Source: Hemicentrotus pulcherrimus (taxonomy: Eukaryota > Echinodermata > Echinoidea > Camarodonta > Strongylocentrotidae). From it: a stretch of 64,000 nucleotides of DNA. This document shows positions 26,331 to 38,940 of this stretch, piece after piece. Position numbers and translations under genes: made by a program. The notes beneath the pieces are model-generated. The model was not told the DNA's origin and ran no database searches. It saw nothing but the letters and a program-made list of their open reading frames with translations. Within the stretch, counting starts at the first letter, position 1. Every line of letters begins with the position of its first letter. The DNA is taken from the NCBI GenBank assembly GCA_003118195.1, contig BEXV01000854.1, forward strand, positions 110,450 to 174,449, given 5' to 3'.

Positions 26331-29272
26331 AAAATGCGACCTCTTTTGTAAGCCCAAATAGAAAATGGCGGCCTACCCTTGCTCTTGAATATGGGACAGA
26401 CCTACCGCGTTCTTTTTTTCTCTTCACCTCAATTTTTATCTTCCCCTCTCAATGTATTTTAGGGTCTCTTTGCTTGTATTTATCGTTCGTAAACCCTCTT
26501 GTTTATGTCGATCTCATTTAAAAAATAAAGCGTGGGCATAACTTCTTAGAACATATACGAGAACCAGAAGAAAGAAACTTTTTTTAAAGAAAAAAAAAAT
26601 GGTGATGTATAGAAATTCTGTGATAAAAGCACGCACCGGACGTGTTTTTGTAAAGATGTTTTTATCGCTCAAAGTTCATAGGAAATGCATTAATAGGCTT
26701 CGCTGTTTCCTTTCAAAATAAATTTGTAAGAAGTTCGTGTGAGCTACACCGTCATATGGTTCTAATTTTGCTCTCCTTTGTAGATCTATCTCCAAAAAAG
26801 AACTGACGATTTTATTTTTGTTTCATTAGGCTACTTCGCAACAACCTTTTACAGATGTTATCTAAGTTTCTATGGAATGTCATAGATTCGAAAAAGGAAT
26901 ACGCCAGATATAATTATAAGGAAGAAGAAAGCTCTAAAAATGTTGTGTAACTGCTGAAGGTTCGAACGAGATGTGGTTTAGAGATGGTCACAACAGTCAG
27001 AACTAATTAGAACATCATAACTGGTCCTACCTTAACAGAAATTAAACAATCATTGTAAAGCCTGGGGGCAATGTAATTGGTAAGAAAAGTTTAGGAAATA
27101 GAAATCTATAGCAGATAGTTAATTCTTCGCATTCAGTCAATCTTAGGGTAGATAACTGATTCGGAGTTGGATTTTTTTTACATCCAAATTATCTTTTTTT
27201 TTCATGGGGGGGGGGTTAAGTATCCATAATGTTAATGGGTTATAATTATATGAACATGTTATCTTAATTTCTATTTTAAAGTGTTTTTTCCTTTCGTGTT
27301 TAGTTTGTATTTTGGGGCTGGAGGGTTTTGTGCAGATTCTCTCAACTTTCTCTAAATACTTTGAAAATCACAGATACTTGTCAATATCGTCTCTCCAAAT
27401 GTAAAAAGTTTTTATTGGTAATGTTCAATGATTTCTTTGTTTCATCATCTGTATTAGCACATCAGTAATGAAATACGCATATTCTATACATGGTCAAAGT
27501 AACAAACACTTTCCATAATATTCGCAAAAGTTGGCATCTTGTTTATCCATGCTAATACATAACCGTTTTATTATAGCTTTTAATAACCAAGAGGGTCTAT
27601 GAATGTGGCTATTTATTTATTGACATTTTTATTGAATACAAGATATATAATCTGGGTAAAACTTTTTTGTTCGTATTATTACGCAGTTAGTGATGGATGT
27701 ATTAATGATGGATATTCAATGTGTACTGAAAGTGCACCAATTAACACTTTTCTTTTGGGGGACAGGGATGATTCCTTTTTTTCCCGTGAGAATTCTTGAA
27801 AATATTTACATTTTGAAAAATCCAAATAACTCTTGAATGCCTTCATAAAGCACAGTTAGCACCTAGAACTATTGTTTGAGCGAAAAAATGAAATCATTCT
27901 TTGAAATACGTTCCGTCGTCTAGATTTTCTCATTTCCAAAATATCTATGGCATGTATAAAAATCATCCATAACAATGTATCATTTTTCCTCCATATTCCT
28001 GTCCTACTGCCAATGTGTTGTGTATAAATAGCTGAATAGCAAGTCGAGGTCTGGGGTTTAGCATAGAGGGTCTATGGTACAGCGATCTACGAGTGTTTTA
28101 TTTGACGCCTTCCAGGGTTAGCATTACAGGCGGCTGTAATTGGATTCATAAAGAAACGAAAATCATGAAATGGAGAGAAATTTTGTGCATCTTGGTCCAT
28201 TCCTATACAGAACGTAGGGTGGTTAGCATTCGTATATAGCCTACATCAGCCAATGTTTAGCATATGTTTCTGGGTTAAGTCTGGTGAAAATTAGGAAACA
28301 TGATAAATTTCTTAGATAAAGAGGAAGGAATTCAGCCGCAGTTACTTTCCTTCATTTTATAAATGGATATTTAGATATTTAAAAGGGTACTGAAAGTAAT
28401 ATTCTCATATAACTTGTTTTAATTGCATTTGCCTCTTCCCGTTTCGATAACAGGACCTGTTGAAACAAAGTAAAGCGCAAATCGTAAATTCATCTTACCC
28501 AACCTCATGAATTATGCCTGGAATTGTCCACAGTGGTTGTGCTTAAAGTTCTGACATTGAATGTTCATATTCTCAGGATACTTTACTCTTTCGTCGTGCA
28601 AACCAAACTGTATGGTATTTCTACGTTTTTTTAAAAATTCTATAATATCATGATGTCATTATTTACTCAGGTTGGATATACTTTTGACTACGTCGGTATT
28701 TCAGTAACATCGTTGGGTTGCTTCATTTTCAAATCTCTTTGTACGTCTTTGAATTTTTACTTTCTCCCGAAATGGGATTTACTTCGCGTTTGAATACAAC
28801 CCATGACAGTTCGATTTAACGTCGAGACTGTTAATAGAAATTGATTTTCCCCGGTATTTTGAATTTCCAGTTTTCCTTTAGTTTTTAATGGAAAGTGACC
28901 ATGCACGCAGAGACGGTGAGTCTTTTGATGAAGAAACAAGCGGGAATGGGCGCAATCGAATTTGGAAAAAGCGCCATTATAGTATCGTCAACAAGGTTAG
29001 GACAATTTGGAGAAGAACGGTCTACTCTCTCTCTCAAAAAGCACAAATGGACCACGTTGCAGCGAGAATAAATACAAACATAAGATGCTTTCTACTGTCA
29101 TTCGGTTGCGAGACATGAACATGCACAAGGGAATATGCTACGCCAGGCCTTTGGGCGAGACAGACCGTTGCCGTCCCGTCTCGCGTCTAGACCGCGCAGT
29201 TTTAGTCAAAACACTAAGCTGCATTCTCGTCTAGCATGCCAACCCAAACAACTCATTGTGCTGCCGCTTTTA

Positions 29273-29345
29273 AACGAAAGAGAGAGGGAGAGGGAGAGGG
29301 AGGGTGGAAGAGAGATATACAGGGATGGAGAGAAAAAGAAAGGAA
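29273..29345. repeat. (GA)n/(GGGA)n purine tract
   Basis: A pure-purine plus-strand run with GAGAGG units. Neighbouring open frames on both strands are caused by this tract. Confidence 0.9.
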
Positions 29346-30245
29346 GCATATATTGACTCGTAAGACGAATCCGATGACCATCTGCTTTCTTTCGAAATCC
29401 AGGCTCCCCCTCTAAAAACATCAAGCAAAGTGACGCATTGAAATAACATGGAAATCAATAAACAGGCTGGAGTAATGAGTCTAGATAAGTCTTCCCGAAT
29501 CGGAGGGGGAAAAGTATGGAACGCCACTCCTTGACGTCGATGCATATTATATATTAAATAAACAACGCGTTAATGATATCGCTGGAATCTCCACAGAAAT
29601 CGAAGAAACCATTTTTTCCTCCCATATAATTATACCACTTCCCAAAATACAATGGTCATACAAGGTCCCCGAAGCCTTTGAATTATTTTCATTGTTCGAA
29701 AAGGAATTTTAGACTTCAGAAAACGGCCTCATTATCCAGGATAATGTTGGTGTTATCATCAAATAATACATGTTTATTACTGTAAGTTGGGTCATGGAAA
29801 CAGAGTAAGAATAATCTATAAAATATACAAATTAAATTTCTGACGCTAATCGCCGTGAGAAAAGTTGGCACCTCACAAGATATAGCAAATCAATCCTTCA
29901 TTTTGTGTAATGGATTCTCAGAATACTAGTCCTAAAAGCATTAAACCAGTTGATATGTATATATTATATCTTCCTGTTGTATCAACAGTTTTGCTGCCCC
30001 CATGTGTAAATAAATTTGTTCTCATAGTTTCAAAAGGTGAATCTAAATCTGTTCAATTAAAGTCATAATGTTCACTGTACCCATTTCTCGGTATGTCTCC
30101 AATGTTTTAAGGCGGACTTTCCCTTTAATAATCCACTATCTCTCTCCTCTGGTATTCTTCTGCAACATAACGATTATAATATAGTGTCTAATTGGTCTAA
30201 TAACTATAAATAAGGTGTTCCTACGTGTATTGCCTATATGTAGAG

Positions 30246-30518
30246 GTGTCGTTGGCCGGTGGATACGTCGTCAGACTGAGCATCACATGGTATGCGATTC
30301 GAGACCCACCACGGCACTCATACCTTTCAAAAGACATTAATCTACATTGCCTCGTTCCACTGAGATATAATATGGATACCGGTAGGAAGGAATTCCCTGA
30401 ATGATGTGAACACCGATATTGGTAGCCTTGAAGAGCCGGAGTAATATTAAAGCGTCTTGAGCACCTTTCTTGGAGGATATGTGCGCTATAAATATATCCA
30501 ATATAAATATTATTATTT
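30246..30518 (+). repeat. Full-length-looking tRNA-derived SINE
   Basis: The head (30246-30317) folds like a tRNA: GTGTCGT at its 5' end pairs with ACGGCAC at its 3' end, and GCGATTCGAGACCC is a diverged B box. The body follows with ATTAATCTACATTGCCTCGTTCC, then a tail containing GGATATGTGCGCTATAAATAT and ending in an ATTATTATT run. That head, body and tail order is typical of SINEs of marine invertebrates. It sits in sense orientation in pax6 intron 2. The assignment to a SINE is firm; the family name is not. Confidence 0.8.
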
Positions 30519-32027
30519 CATACGTATTGCAGTCGCAAAGCCCCCTAATATATTACATAAAAATACTCCGTCTCCACCTGCAATAAAATTCCTTTCCGCT
30601 ACAACCATAAGCCTTTCTAACACAAACTCTCTAATTAGAGGCCAATAAAACAAAATCCAAATTAACAAGCGTAAAATATGGGTTACCCCAAGCGTAACGA
30701 ATCCCTATTTTGGCTCGTTATAGGTCGATTGTCTCTTTGCTATCGATTTCAACTCACGTTTCAAACATTCAACGTTGTCCTCGCTTTTAGATATTACCGC
30801 ACAGCCATCGATCGCTTTAGTCGTTTTAATACATGCTATTGATTATTTTCAAGCTCGCTTAGCAAAGAAAAGCACAGTGCATATACGTTTTTCATTTTGC
30901 AGTAATGCTGAAACGTTTAGGCTAGCGCTTCACAAGATTAAAAATGTTGCTGTGTATGTATATTCAAAGGCGAATGGTTGCTGAAATTGTTAGACAACTG
31001 AGAACAAAACGTATAATCTTATGTAAATGTGGTTACAAAATGTATGCATACAATGCATTTCATGATAACAGTATTATCAAACAACATATATTTATTTATT
31101 TAGGTCCTCACCTTTTTCAGATGCTGCCCAATATCCAAGTAACAATTCTGAAAGAGACGATAAAAGACACTTAAAGTGCAAACAAATGTTTCACTAAAGA
31201 CCTACAGCCTACAAAAACATGACTAATGGAAAATATATCTGTTGAGTACGATTAGACTTTGTATTTCTATATGCTACCGACTTCATTCTATTTAAGATGA
31301 ATGAAAAGGTCCACGTTGCTTAAGAGAAGAGTCATACTGTTATTTACTAAGAATTTGTAATCAGTGGCATAGTGCCGAAAAATGTGGTTTAAATTCTCTG
31401 CCATGTTTAATCCGCTTAAATGCATTGCGTTAGTAATTCAATTTCATATTGTGCAAAATGTTTACTTTTTAATCCATTATGTATCAGGGTGCATTATGAA
31501 TGAAAATGCAAAACAAAATTACTGTCAGCTTACCCTCTTATTTGAATTTCATGATAACGCCTTTTTCCTTTCTTTTTTGTCAATACATATTTACAGTAAT
31601 TCATAGGGTTCTTAGGGTTTATACTTGACCTTAAGTAATTGAACCACGTAACAATAACTGTTATTAGTTACTGAAATCGTGGTATTTGATTGGATGGGAG
31701 CCGGTTTGCCACAAAAATTTAGCATTTGTTATTGCTAACGAGTTTTATGAAACAGGGCCCAGGTGTAACTTAGGCTGCTTACAAGAATTAGGACTTTAGT
31801 GAACAGAGCACCGTATTCATACTGTACATAATATATATATATATATTGTGAAGTCTAAGTTGTAACATCAGACATAATGTATTCTTCCACAAATTATAAG
31901 ACCTAAGTGTAGGCAGGGCTTCAGTTGCAGATTTCAAGCTCTGTTAATTAGACGTTTTAAACGGTATACCCATTAGGAAAATGCATTTCTAATACCTTAT
32001 TTTTCTTTATTTCTATCATTCATGCAG

Positions 32028-32220
32028 GTGTCGTCCATCAACCGGGTATTACGCAATCTTGCTGCAGAAAAGACCATGGGTCATGGGGACATGTTCGACA
32101 AACTGCGCATGCTCAATGGCCAGTGGGCGCGGTCAGGACCTTGGTACGCCCCCAATGTCAATCCTGCTATGCCGGGTCAACCTCTCGGTCACCACACCAT
32201 GGAACCCTTCAAAAAGGAAG
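32028..32220 (+). CDS. pax6: Pax6 coding exon 3 (end of paired domain and linker)
   Basis: The exon encodes residues 155-218 plus one base. It opens with [15 protein letters not shown], the last helix of the RED subdomain, closing the paired domain near residue 166. [12 protein letters not shown] follows and matches the conserved start of the Pax6 linker. The rest ([20 protein letters not shown] and a short basic end) is lineage-specific and rich in Pro and Gly. The acceptor is CATGCAG|GTG in phase 0 and the donor is GGAAG|GTAAGT in phase 1, both strong. The length of 193 bases compares with about 166 in the vertebrate counterpart, the extra being in the linker. Confidence 0.97.
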
Positions 32221-32630
32221 GTAAGTCGTCTTTGTATAAAAGCACATGTTCAAACCATTGTGTCCCCTTATTTACTTAGATGTACCTCAGCTCCTTCGTT
32301 TCTCATTCCCAAGCCCAGAAAGAAGACTGGCTTTAAATGCTTTCAATGTGTAGCACCACAACTAATATAAGAAATAGAACTTCACGTGACTTCTCAAAAA
32401 CATCTGAAAACAAATCTCTACGATTTCTTTTAATTGTTTCTTTGACTTATTGACAACGCCTTGTATCCTGTAGAAAAGGCGTTACGAGCTTTGATCAGAT
32501 CCAATATTATTATTATTGGCAGTAGTAGTATTAATAGCGTTACTGACCTCATACAACATTATTTTATATGGTGATTCTATCAATCTGCAAGTTCTAGAGC
32601 TGTTGATAAGGTCAATTCAACTGACACCGA

Positions 32631-32660
32631 AAAATAAACGAATCTGAAACTGAAACTGAA
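32631..32660 (+). repeat. Possible LINE 3' tail
   Basis: AATAAACGAAT followed by CTGAAA units is the style of a non-LTR retrotransposon 3' end with a short tandem tail. Only the tail is visible. Confidence 0.25.
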
Positions 32661-33307
32661 TGAGGTGGTGAAATATTAATCTTTATATCAAATTATGATG
32701 ATAATGTCATATTTTGTGGTAAAGGTTCGGATATCCAATGACCATATGCCTTGGGCTTGCCCAAATATAACTTGTTACTATAGTTCTAACACTGGATATG
32801 CGTATAATAGCAACCATCTTGCACCCTTGTTAAGCTGGCGTGTGCGATACCCTTCCAATGCCTGAAATAAAACAGAAAACATAAAGATCCCACTCGAGAA
32901 TGAATAGATCAGTGTTATTGATAAGAGGTCTCAACAAGACAAAACATGGTCAATGGTTGGATTCGATCCACATTGTATAATCCATAGTGAGCTCCTGAGA
33001 AAAGTAGAGGATTGACGTCATTATAAGACCAAAACTTTTATTGAAGTAAACATAGAGACAATGCATTGCAAAAGTGGCGAGCATAAATCCATTGCGATAT
33101 ATCCGAAACTTAAAACCCATTTTCCATATTCTATATCATTACCACTAAATTTTCTTTTCTATTGTAGTAGTTTAATCAAAATGGATTTAGATGCTAAGAA
33201 AGTGAGATATATACCACAAAGCTATTATAAATCCTTGGTAGATTCGGCATGTTCTACTGCTTAGTGTTGCTCTTTAAGTATTATGATTTTTTTGTTGCTT
33301 TTTAATG

Positions 33308-33332
33308 GTATTTTTCATTACATGAAAAATAC
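33308..33332. repeat. Perfect 10-bp hairpin
   Basis: GTATTTTTCA and TGAAAAATAC pair perfectly around a five-base loop, followed by a second small inverted repeat, CTTGAACATTCAAG. In AT-rich DNA such stems can arise by chance. Confidence 0.6.
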
Positions 33333-35247
33333 TTGAACATTCAAGTCCATTATTTCTTCATATGAGTCTTCAAGCACTTCACAGCGGAAATGAAAATACA
33401 TTGCGGCGATGTACATTTATTGCAAAACATAAATACTCTTCAGAAAATTCCCAATATGATGCAGATGACTGTTTACAATCGGATCCTTTTCCCATTTATA
33501 AACAGACGCTTTAAATGTAATGATTTGACCACATACTTGTAAAATTCAAAAGGCGACACATGCTCACAAACACCATTCCAGGTTCTCAAGATGGTGATAT
33601 GATGGTGGAAGCTTAATTCAAACATTCGATAAAGTATGCAGGAAGTGCAATATCGTGAACCCTTTCTGTCTTTTCTTCTCCAAAAAAAATCGATGAAAAT
33701 CAAATAATCGACTGGAGCTGTATCTAAACGTCACATATCGCAATCGCGATGATTTATTGCTACCTTTAGCAAATGTACTTTTGCACAAATTCTCGGGTCA
33801 CTTGAACTTTTCTGCCTTACCCCGCGTTGCCATGGTTTCCAATAATTCGAGGGAAACTTGTTACACGCATGCCTTAGCATTGTCTCCCGTTATTCCTTCC
33901 ATTTCTTATTTTTCTACCATAAACCCAGTCTCATTGCGATATATTTGTGCGCGGATGCATGTGCTAATTTATTATTAGTAACGAATATTTGTCTAACTGC
34001 AACGTCATATTAAGGAGAAGCTTTAATTTTTTATGAATGCCACATAGACCTTTATATTTAATATTAAAAAGTAACAACATTTTGACAGGGTAATGCATGA
34101 TACGAATAATAGTTTGTGTTCTTGTATCATAATCATATCATGTGAAGGTTTTTTTTTCATTATCTTTCCTTCTTAGGTTTATTTTTAAAAAATAAATATC
34201 TTGTAATTTTTTTGTAATTTCTTGTAATTTCATTCTTTGAGAGTTTTTGTTGTCACAAAATTCATTCGAACTTTTGCTTTAAAACTAGTGCAAATTTGCC
34301 CGCGTTAATGAGAATTATGAATCGTGAACTATTGAACTTACAATGAAAACGAAAAATTGTTAATTCCAAATATAGTCCCTTTCACAAACTAAACGATTCG
34401 TAAAGCGATGACGTAATACATTGATATTTTCACTTTGACGCGTGCAGACTGAAGAAAGTAATGCAAAACAATAATGTGTTCATGCGTCCATTGATATATT
34501 AAGCGCACATATCAACATTCTTCTTCTCGCAAGGGAAATAAATGATATCAACTTGAATATGATTGTAGTCGAACAAAACGTTTCCAATTAACTTCTTTTT
34601 ATCGTTCTTTAAAAAAAAAAAAAACTTTTATTAATCTGTTTAGTCATTCTCTGATTTTATTTTAAGGAATTTAATGCCAGGGTAGATATTCCCTTTAAGA
34701 AAGGACATCACAGAGGATGCAATCATGTACGTTATATCAAGGATACAATGTTTCTTGCCCTGTTTTGCTGACTATTAGGGCATCACTAAAGCCGTATCAG
34801 GGACTACGTAGGCAGGTAATTTAGGGGAAGCAGCGAACAGAATCAAGTCAAGGAAATAATATGCAAGGATGTAGTCTGTTCTGTGCACAATTTCGTTGGC
34901 CGTCGGTGCGTTATTGCGATCCATGGATGGCAGGAGGTCCGTGGTGAAATTGGACCATTGTGATTCTGTGGCGTCGCGGAATTACGAAAATTCATGTAAC
35001 CTCGCGTCCAGTTTCACTTGGGTACTGCAGGATGCACCAATGGGGTGTCGGAGAGTGCGTAGGTACTCGTTACAGACCTTTAACCTGTTTAATTGTGTAT
35101 TCCAATTTAAGCATGTTTTCTTTCAAGAACACATGGTTACTAGATGGGATCCACTGTACGTACAACATTCATTCGTAGGTCTGGCAAACCTCTGGCAAAC
35201 TTTTGAGTTGTCATGAGAGACATTTATGTTCAAGAAGCAAACATAAA

Positions 35248-35359
35248 GGCCCGAATTTACAAAGGTTCAGAAAAACCTTGGTCTGAAACGCGTCAAAACG
35301 CATCATATGACGCACATAAACCTAGGTTTGTCGAAAAACCTCCTTTGTGAATTCGGGCC
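35248..35359. mobile_element. 112-bp foldback MITE
   Basis: The ends are inverted: GGCCCGAATTTACAAAGG on the left and CCTTTGTGAATTCGGGCC on the right, differing at one position. Interior AAACCT and AGGTTT words continue the pairing. AAA flanks both sides and could be a 3-bp target duplication, as in Harbinger/PIF elements. The element is non-coding and depends on outside transposase. The family assignment is inferred from the termini and the possible duplication only. Confidence 0.65.
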
Positions 35360-36079
35360 AAAGTTAGTCAACAGGTTACTTGAAAAGTACTGCTGTTAAT
35401 TCATGCGCATGCCCACCCCATTGGTGAATATGTATAGTGAAATACGCGTCATATTTCTCTATTATTATAAGAAGCTCAAAATAATACGCGCAGCACCTTG
35501 TTGCGCGTATTTGCCTTTCATTTACACGTTTTTAAAAAGAACCGGGATTGTTTTTTGTTTGTTGGTTTGTTTTTTGTTTTTTTTTGAGGCGGTTGTCTGC
35601 ATCATATCTAAATGTGTCTTTTGTCAATGTTTCCTATGCGCATTCCCCCGGTGCTCTTACCATAGGATTTCAAAAAAACTCGAAGGATGCAAAGACGAGA
35701 ATATGTTTGCGACAATGCTAACATTCTGTCTATCATCTTGCCGCAATTAATTATTCTATTAAAACACAATTTTTTTTTTCTTCTCCATTCGGCAGTGCGA
35801 TTCATATTCAAGATAATCAGGGAAATTCCCTTCCAGCTTCGCGTGCCCAAAATGATTAGAATGTCCTCCACTTAATCTGCTTAATCGAAAGATGTTAGCT
35901 AACATTGATTCTCACTCTTACTATACTCCATGAATGTGAAGTCTGTGTTTATTTTTGTTTGTTTTTAAATAAAAGTACAAGCCAAGCATTTCAACTATAC
36001 TTTCATTCATTAGCATATCTTTTATTTACCTCGATATTTATTTGACACCTGAAAAGAAAAATTTTAAAAGGAATGTAAT

Positions 36080-36165
36080 GAATACTTTATTTATTCTATT
36101 CTATTTTATTTCAATTTTTTATTTTTTATTTAATCTTATTTTATTACATTTCATTTTATTAACTT
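36080..36165. repeat. Degenerate (TATTT)n tract
   Basis: TTTTATT/TCTATT pentamer-like units in a T- and A-only context. Confidence 0.7.
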
Positions 36166-36569
36166 CTTTGCATACATATACAACTAAGAAAAAAATACAT
36201 TAAGAACAAAACTTATTTCACCCCCCTGTACCCCATAAAATGTGTCCAGCTTTTTCCAATTGGACTCAAAATAAACAAACATCCTAGGTAATACAACGAA
36301 GGCTGGAATAGACAATAGTTTTATGGAGACATTATTTATGATTGAGGTATGTAGAAAGATACAGATAAGAAGCGTGCCGTGGTTGAAGGGGTCTCGTGTG
36401 TTGGTAGCCACGTGGTACACGAGACAGGTAATCATACGAGATAATCGAATGAAACAATCTTGGTAGTCGTTCTTGCGTAATAGATCAGAACGTCTCGCGC
36501 TCTCATCCTACCGACTATCACCTGGTAGACGACGCTCTCGAGCCTCCAGGTGCTAATGCGTAGCGGGAC

Positions 36570-37095
36570 ACTAGGGGTGTCAGGTAGGTAAGGGGGAGAG
36601 GATGGGTGAAATTGTGGATCGGGGTGGGTGAAGGGGAGGGTGAAGGTGGTGGGAGGGGTGTGTGAAGATAGAGAGAGAGAGGAATAGATGAATATAGTGG
36701 TGAGGGTGGGTGACATTGGGGAGAGGGGTTTGTGAAGGTGGGGGAGAGGTGGGTTAAATTTTGTAGAGATGGGTGAAAGTAGGGAGACAGGTTTGTGAAA
36801 TTGGGGAGAGGGGTTTGTGAAGGTGGGGGAGAGCGGCGGGTACATGGGGGGAGGGTGAACGACAGTAAAAGGGGACAGGTGAAGATGGGGTGAGGTGGAT
36901 GAAGGTTTGGGATAATGGTAGAGGGGCTTTCGAAGGTGTGGGAGAGGTGGGTGAAAGTTGGGAGAGGTGGGTGAAAGTAGGGAGAGGGGTTTGTGAAGGT
37001 GGGGAAAGGGATGAAAAACTATGGGGAAATGGATGAGCTAAAGTGGGGAGAGGGGATTGGGAAAGTGGGAGAGGGTTTGCTGAAAGTGGGAAGAG
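36570..37095. repeat. G-rich minisatellite
   Basis: About 0.5 kb of diverged tandem units is built from GGGTGAAAGTAGGGAGAGG and GGTTTGTGAAGGTGGGGGAG modules, roughly 40-44 bases per full unit. The minus strand is open for over 130 codons as a Pro-, Ser- and Leu-rich text only because the array lacks stops there. It is in intron 3. Confidence 0.85.
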
Positions 37096-37496
37096 AAGGC
37101 CGCGACTGTATAATATTATACGATTTTAAGGACCTCATTTTCAAGCTATTTTATTTCGTTGTATGAATTGGATTTTACATCAGAATTCCTACAATGATAT
37201 ATAAGAACGTTATATGTCATTCTGCTGGCATTAAAGTAACGACAAAATATCGAACTATGGATAGAAAGGTGAGCAAAACTCCTTAGATAATTTACAAGAT
37301 CATTCCAAAAGGATGAGGGGACAAAGAAATGCTGTAAATACCACGTCCATATAGTATGAGGTAGGGAGGGGAATATAGAGAGAGGGAGGACGGGGAATAG
37401 ACGTTTCGTGTCTGCAGTTAATTTGCCGTGAAAGTTCTCTCATTAATTAGTTTTATGTCATCTCCCTCCAGGCTCAATGTATGTAGATTTTAAGCC

Positions 37497-37760
37497 GCGC
37501 TCTCTCTGTTTCTATCTCTCTCCCTCTTTCCCTACCCGTATTTTCCCCTCTCTTTTAGTTTTTAAGTGTGTTTCCCCATTTTCACTCCTTTCCACTCTTT
37601 TTCATCAATCTTTCCCTCTCTTCATCGCTTCCTCTCCTATCCTTTTTTTCTTATACTTTCACTACATCCTTCCCTCTCTTTCCGTCTTCTTCCCATCTCG
37701 CCTCTCTTTCTCTGTTTGTCCAAACCTTTTTTCTTTCTCTCTCTCTCTCTCTTACTATCT
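37497..37760. repeat. Polypyrimidine (TCTCT) tract
   Basis: Low-complexity CT sequence with a (TC)n core near 37735-37752. It explains the three overlapping Phe-, Ser- and Leu-rich open frames. Confidence 0.9.
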
Positions 37761-38940
37761 AATACTGTCTCTCACCCAATCATTTTTGTTCTTGAGCTAT
37801 TCTTGATGGCGAAATATCAGAAATCATGAACATTTTGAAGTCTGACATACGATGGACATTTCCCCATTTTCTCAAAAAAAAAAGGTACTTTAATCTTTCC
37901 GTGTCTTCCTTATCCTTCGTTTCCCTCACTTACATCTCCCTCTATTCCAAAATGTACAAATATTCGTGTTCATTTATTAACAGGCCACTCAATAAAAAGC
38001 AACTTCGCTGAATATAAGTTGACATGTTATTTGAAAATCAACGGGATCGGGTGAACTATAGAGTTTTTAAATCTCACACACTTTTTTTTTTAAATGTTCA
38101 TTTATTTTTAGTTACTTACCACTTTGTTAGATGAAACACCCCAATCATCAATGTTTGTTTTTTATCAGCAGTTTACCATTTATTTTAGTTTCAATTAAAT
38201 AATTCATTGTATTCATGGAACATAATGCATGAAGAAAATTTGTTGAAAGTGAAAAGAATTGAACTCGAAAAAAAAAAGAAAATCAACAGACGTATTCAAT
38301 AAGCTGCATTGAAATAAAAATTCATAAACATCAATAAAATACCCAGCCATTACATGGACAGAATACAGATATACCTTCAATTGTGAAATGCCACACAGTA
38401 TTCATGGACACTATTTGCTTCATCAAACACCAATAAGATTCGATGAGGAAATCGAGAATAATTTGACAAGAAATTAGACCAAATATAATATTACGAGGAC
38501 ATGGTCACCTTAGCGCTACCATAACCGCAAATCAGTGGGGTAAGTTGGGGAAAGTGTGAATCCTATACAAACCCTACACCCATATGCCCCCTGTCCGCCA
38601 TCTAAGCTGACACATTAGAAGAACCGCTCATAATTATTATGTCTTTATAAACCATCATGAGGACATCCTCTGTCACTGCATCAACTCCCAATATAGTGCT
38701 CATAATGAATTATAACGTTGAAATATTGCAGTGGCGCTCAGGGATATAGTTACCTCGTATAAGCAATATAAGTGTGAGTGGATCGGGAGTTTGAAAAGTG
38801 TTGGGGGTATCCCAAAGGGGTAAGGGTCTGGATGACAGAGGTGGAAAATGATACGTCTTGTCCAGAATTGTCTCTGTCGGGATAGTGATCTCGACATCTT
38901 CATCATCACTGCCAAGGTGTCATTCCGCACTCATTAAACC

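Larger units (their letters stand above)
19130..32027 (+). other. pax6: pax6 intron 2 (12.9 kb)
   Basis: The intron runs from GTAAGT to a strong pyrimidine tract ending CATGCAG. Noted inside are an ATT/ATC triplet tract, pyrimidine and CA tracts (20263-21150), an E2F-like word near 24833, two SINE copies (about 25431-25540 minus, 30246-30518 plus), a GC-rich patch (26190-26330), a GA tract (29273-29345) and a TA tract near 31827. Outside these I see AT-rich DNA with no named feature. No additional coding exon with Pax6 similarity is present. Confidence 0.85.

Noticed and set aside
31590..31760. Possible MITE ending in TTTTATGAAACAGGGCCC
   Set aside because: Only one terminus was seen; no matching inverted end could be found on the other side.
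36432..36845. 137-codon minus-strand Pro/Ser-rich frame
   Set aside because: It lies in the G-rich minisatellite and reflects the repeat unit, not a gene.
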